This document shows, in pieces, positions 62,726 through 64,000 of a stretch of 64,000 bases of DNA. The notes below the pieces were generated by a model. It made no database searches. It saw only the letters and a list, made by a program, of their open reading frames with translations, and had not been told where the DNA came from. Position 1 is the stretch's first letter, and every line of letters begins with the position of its first letter. This stretch comes from Aphanomyces cochlioides. Its lineage: Eukaryota > Oomycota > Saprolegniomycetes > Saprolegniales > Verrucalvaceae. A program made the position numbers and the translations under genes. The stretch is from positions 1 through 64,000 of the forward strand of contig JAHQRK010000009.1 in assembly GCA_019828595.1 (NCBI GenBank). The letters are read 5' to 3'.

Positions 62726-63498
62726 TAGGTCGTAGCCGCAAGAAAATTAGAAGGGGTTGTCGATAGACTGGGTCTTAGGTGGGACCAAGATCAACGCAGA
62801 CACCCGGAGCAGCAAGGCAGGTTGATGGAGGGCAAGGTTGGGCAGAAAGTTGGAGTCGGATTCTTCCTTGGAGTCACGCAGGGGCACACGCGTATGCGTG
62901 AGACTTCGGAGGAGGTTGTACTGTGGCCAGAGTACTACGTCTAGCTGTGGCTGACGCTGATGCAGGGCAATGGGGGAAGAATTCAATCGGTGTCGGCTTC
63001 TCTCGAGACAGCCGGCGGAACTCTCAAACTGTCTTGGACTTGGGTACACTTCTGGCCACGCCGCAAACTCACAGGATTGGTAAGCGAGGCAAAAAGAAGA
63101 GTGAATTCAAAGTTAATCTATCCTGAGTTCTTGTTTTGGTTGGTCTGCGCGGCTCACACTATTCAAATGTCTGGTTGAGTCGGGAGCAACATGCTGTTTG
63201 CCCAAATTGCTTGGTGGAGCAGCTTCATCGCGAAATCTGGGATCTATTCGGTGACCATCTGGTGGAGTCTGACTCCATGTGGTATCCATGTCTGGCGATA
63301 TCTTAGAGTTTGTATGGTTCATGGGGACGGCTGGTTTGCTTGACTCAACCGCAGAATCTCGCCAAGGATGTGGAATCCAAGACATACGGTTCTTCCAAGC
63401 GCTGGCCCTTGGCTAGCAAGGGCACCTTGTAGTCATTGTTGGACCTTTGACTTTTCCGGCATCACACTTACCTTCAGGTCATCAGCCGAATTGGGGTA

Positions 63499-64000
63499 TC
63501 ATAAAAAATAATTTCCACGTGAGCTAGCATGAATACAATTTGGAGTCAATGCACACGGTTCAAATGTGGCACATCTTTGGCAACTGAAAGCCGCATAGCT
63601 CGTCTCGTGATGGCTCTTATATGTTGAAATCGCCAAATGAGGATCACGAATAAGCAATTGCATTTAGCTTTCAGAGTTATAACTGTTAGACAAATGGCTA
63701 GATCGAGGCAAATTCTCAGTTGTTGATGTTCAATCGTTGGGCCAATACAAGGCTGAAGTTTCAGGTCGATAAACTTCTTTTTCGCCTTAAAAATGTGAGT
63801 AAATGGACCTTGGCTGCAGCACAGGGCACGACTACAGAGAAACTTTATGCTATGACATTTTCATAGCATAAAGTTTAAATAAAATTTCGCAAAATTTGCG
63901 AAATTTTACAACGCCCACCATAAAGGCCACAGGACACAGCAGCGTTCCAAGGAGTGTTCCTACATTGCCTTCGTTTAGATATTCATACTTATCTTCAGAT
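63499..64000 (-). pseudogene. HRAAD-family copy 9, partial and decayed
   Basis: The C-terminal end is clear: DPHLAISTYKSHHETSYAAF, then CATFEPCALTPNCIHASSRG and a stop at 63499-63501. Upstream, the CLDxRL segment is deleted (KCNCL joined to IRDPHL) and the FSHRAADC block is missing. Near 63905-63975 exon 5 is recognisable as GNVGTLLGTLLCPVAFMVGV. Palindromic AT-rich sequence has replaced part of the gene. It continues beyond the window. Confidence 0.7.
63840..63907. repeat. Two adjacent palindromes
   Basis: Arms 63840-63855 / 63861-63876 (AAACTTTATGCTATGA) with a 5-base loop, followed by arms 63881-63893 / 63895-63907 (AAAATTTCGCAAA) with a single central base. Both are perfect. They lie in what should be HRAAD intron/exon 6 sequence. 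Confidence 0.8.

Larger units (their letters stand above)
49082..63466 (-). mobile_element. Ty3/gypsy element Gyp3, about 14.4 kb, with nested Tc1 and antisense cassette
   Basis: The right end finishes CATCACA at 63466, and the same sequence ends the left LTR at 51401. The left LTR begins TGTGGGAACG at 49082, so the termini are TGTG/CACA. CTTA precedes the element and follows it, a probable 4-bp target duplication. Inside, on the minus strand, are gag, protease, RT, RNase H and integrase; between integrase and the 3' LTR a 3-kb region codes on the plus strand. Boundaries are inferred from the repeat comparison; the leader and primer site next to the 5' LTR are deleted. Confidence 0.7.
61399..63466 (-). 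repeat. Gyp3 5' LTR remainder with embedded Tc1
   Basis: Tc1 (61399-62725) plus LTR (62726-63466), parallel to 49334-51401. The LTR terminus CATCACA is followed by CTTAC and then the flank of HRAAD copy 9. The inner LTR end and primer-binding site are deleted. Confidence 0.75.

Overview
The window is a repeat-dense, intron-bearing eukaryotic locus. Genes have 36-50 nt GT-AG introns, and the mobile elements are of many eukaryotic types: Ty3/gypsy, Tc1/mariner, Crypton, Helitron-like and Mutator-like. This mix, together with a polygalacturonase relic and small secreted proteins, fits an oomycete best, perhaps a water mould of the Saprolegniales. That placement is inference; no rRNA, tRNA or diagnostic housekeeping gene is present.

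Layout. 1-4.8 kb: a truncated Helitron-like ORF, a MITE with perfect 26-bp terminal inverted repeats, and a large inverted duplication (about 1519-4544) holding two divergent copies of a small secreted Gly/Ser-repeat gene. 4.8-8.6 kb: degenerate non-coding DNA with one Tc1 transposase relic. 8.6-23.4 kb: a nested stack. A decayed Ty3/gypsy element (Gyp0) was hit by a chromodomain-bearing Ty3/gypsy element (Gyp1, 9439-15379, LTRs 214 bp, target duplication AACGG), by a Mutator-like MITE (15540-16054, 9-bp target duplication) and by a second gypsy lineage (Gyp2, 16082-23440). 23.9-24.5 kb: a GH28 polygalacturonase pseudogene.

25.8-47.7 kb, with a fragment at 63.5-64 kb: a cluster of about nine genes and relics of one multi-pass membrane protein family that I do not recognise. 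Its mark is a C-terminal FSHRAADCFVLC motif. Members share six exons, short introns at the same places, and 6-7 predicted membrane segments. I call it the HRAAD family here. Nearly every copy has a visible lesion; copies 6 (41617-43668) and 7 (44454-46422) are the best preserved. Copy 4 is split by a 3.9-kb insert with two Crypton tyrosine-recombinase sequences, one of them complete except for a single in-frame TAG.

48.3-48.6 kb: a small secreted protein gene. 49.1-63.5 kb: a 14.4-kb Ty3/gypsy element (Gyp3). It appears to carry the same Tc1 transposon at the same site in both LTRs, and a 3-kb cassette of genes on the opposite strand between pol and the 3' LTR.

The mobile elements do not form a pathway with the host genes. 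They disrupt and separate the HRAAD cluster, which seems to evolve by local duplication and decay.
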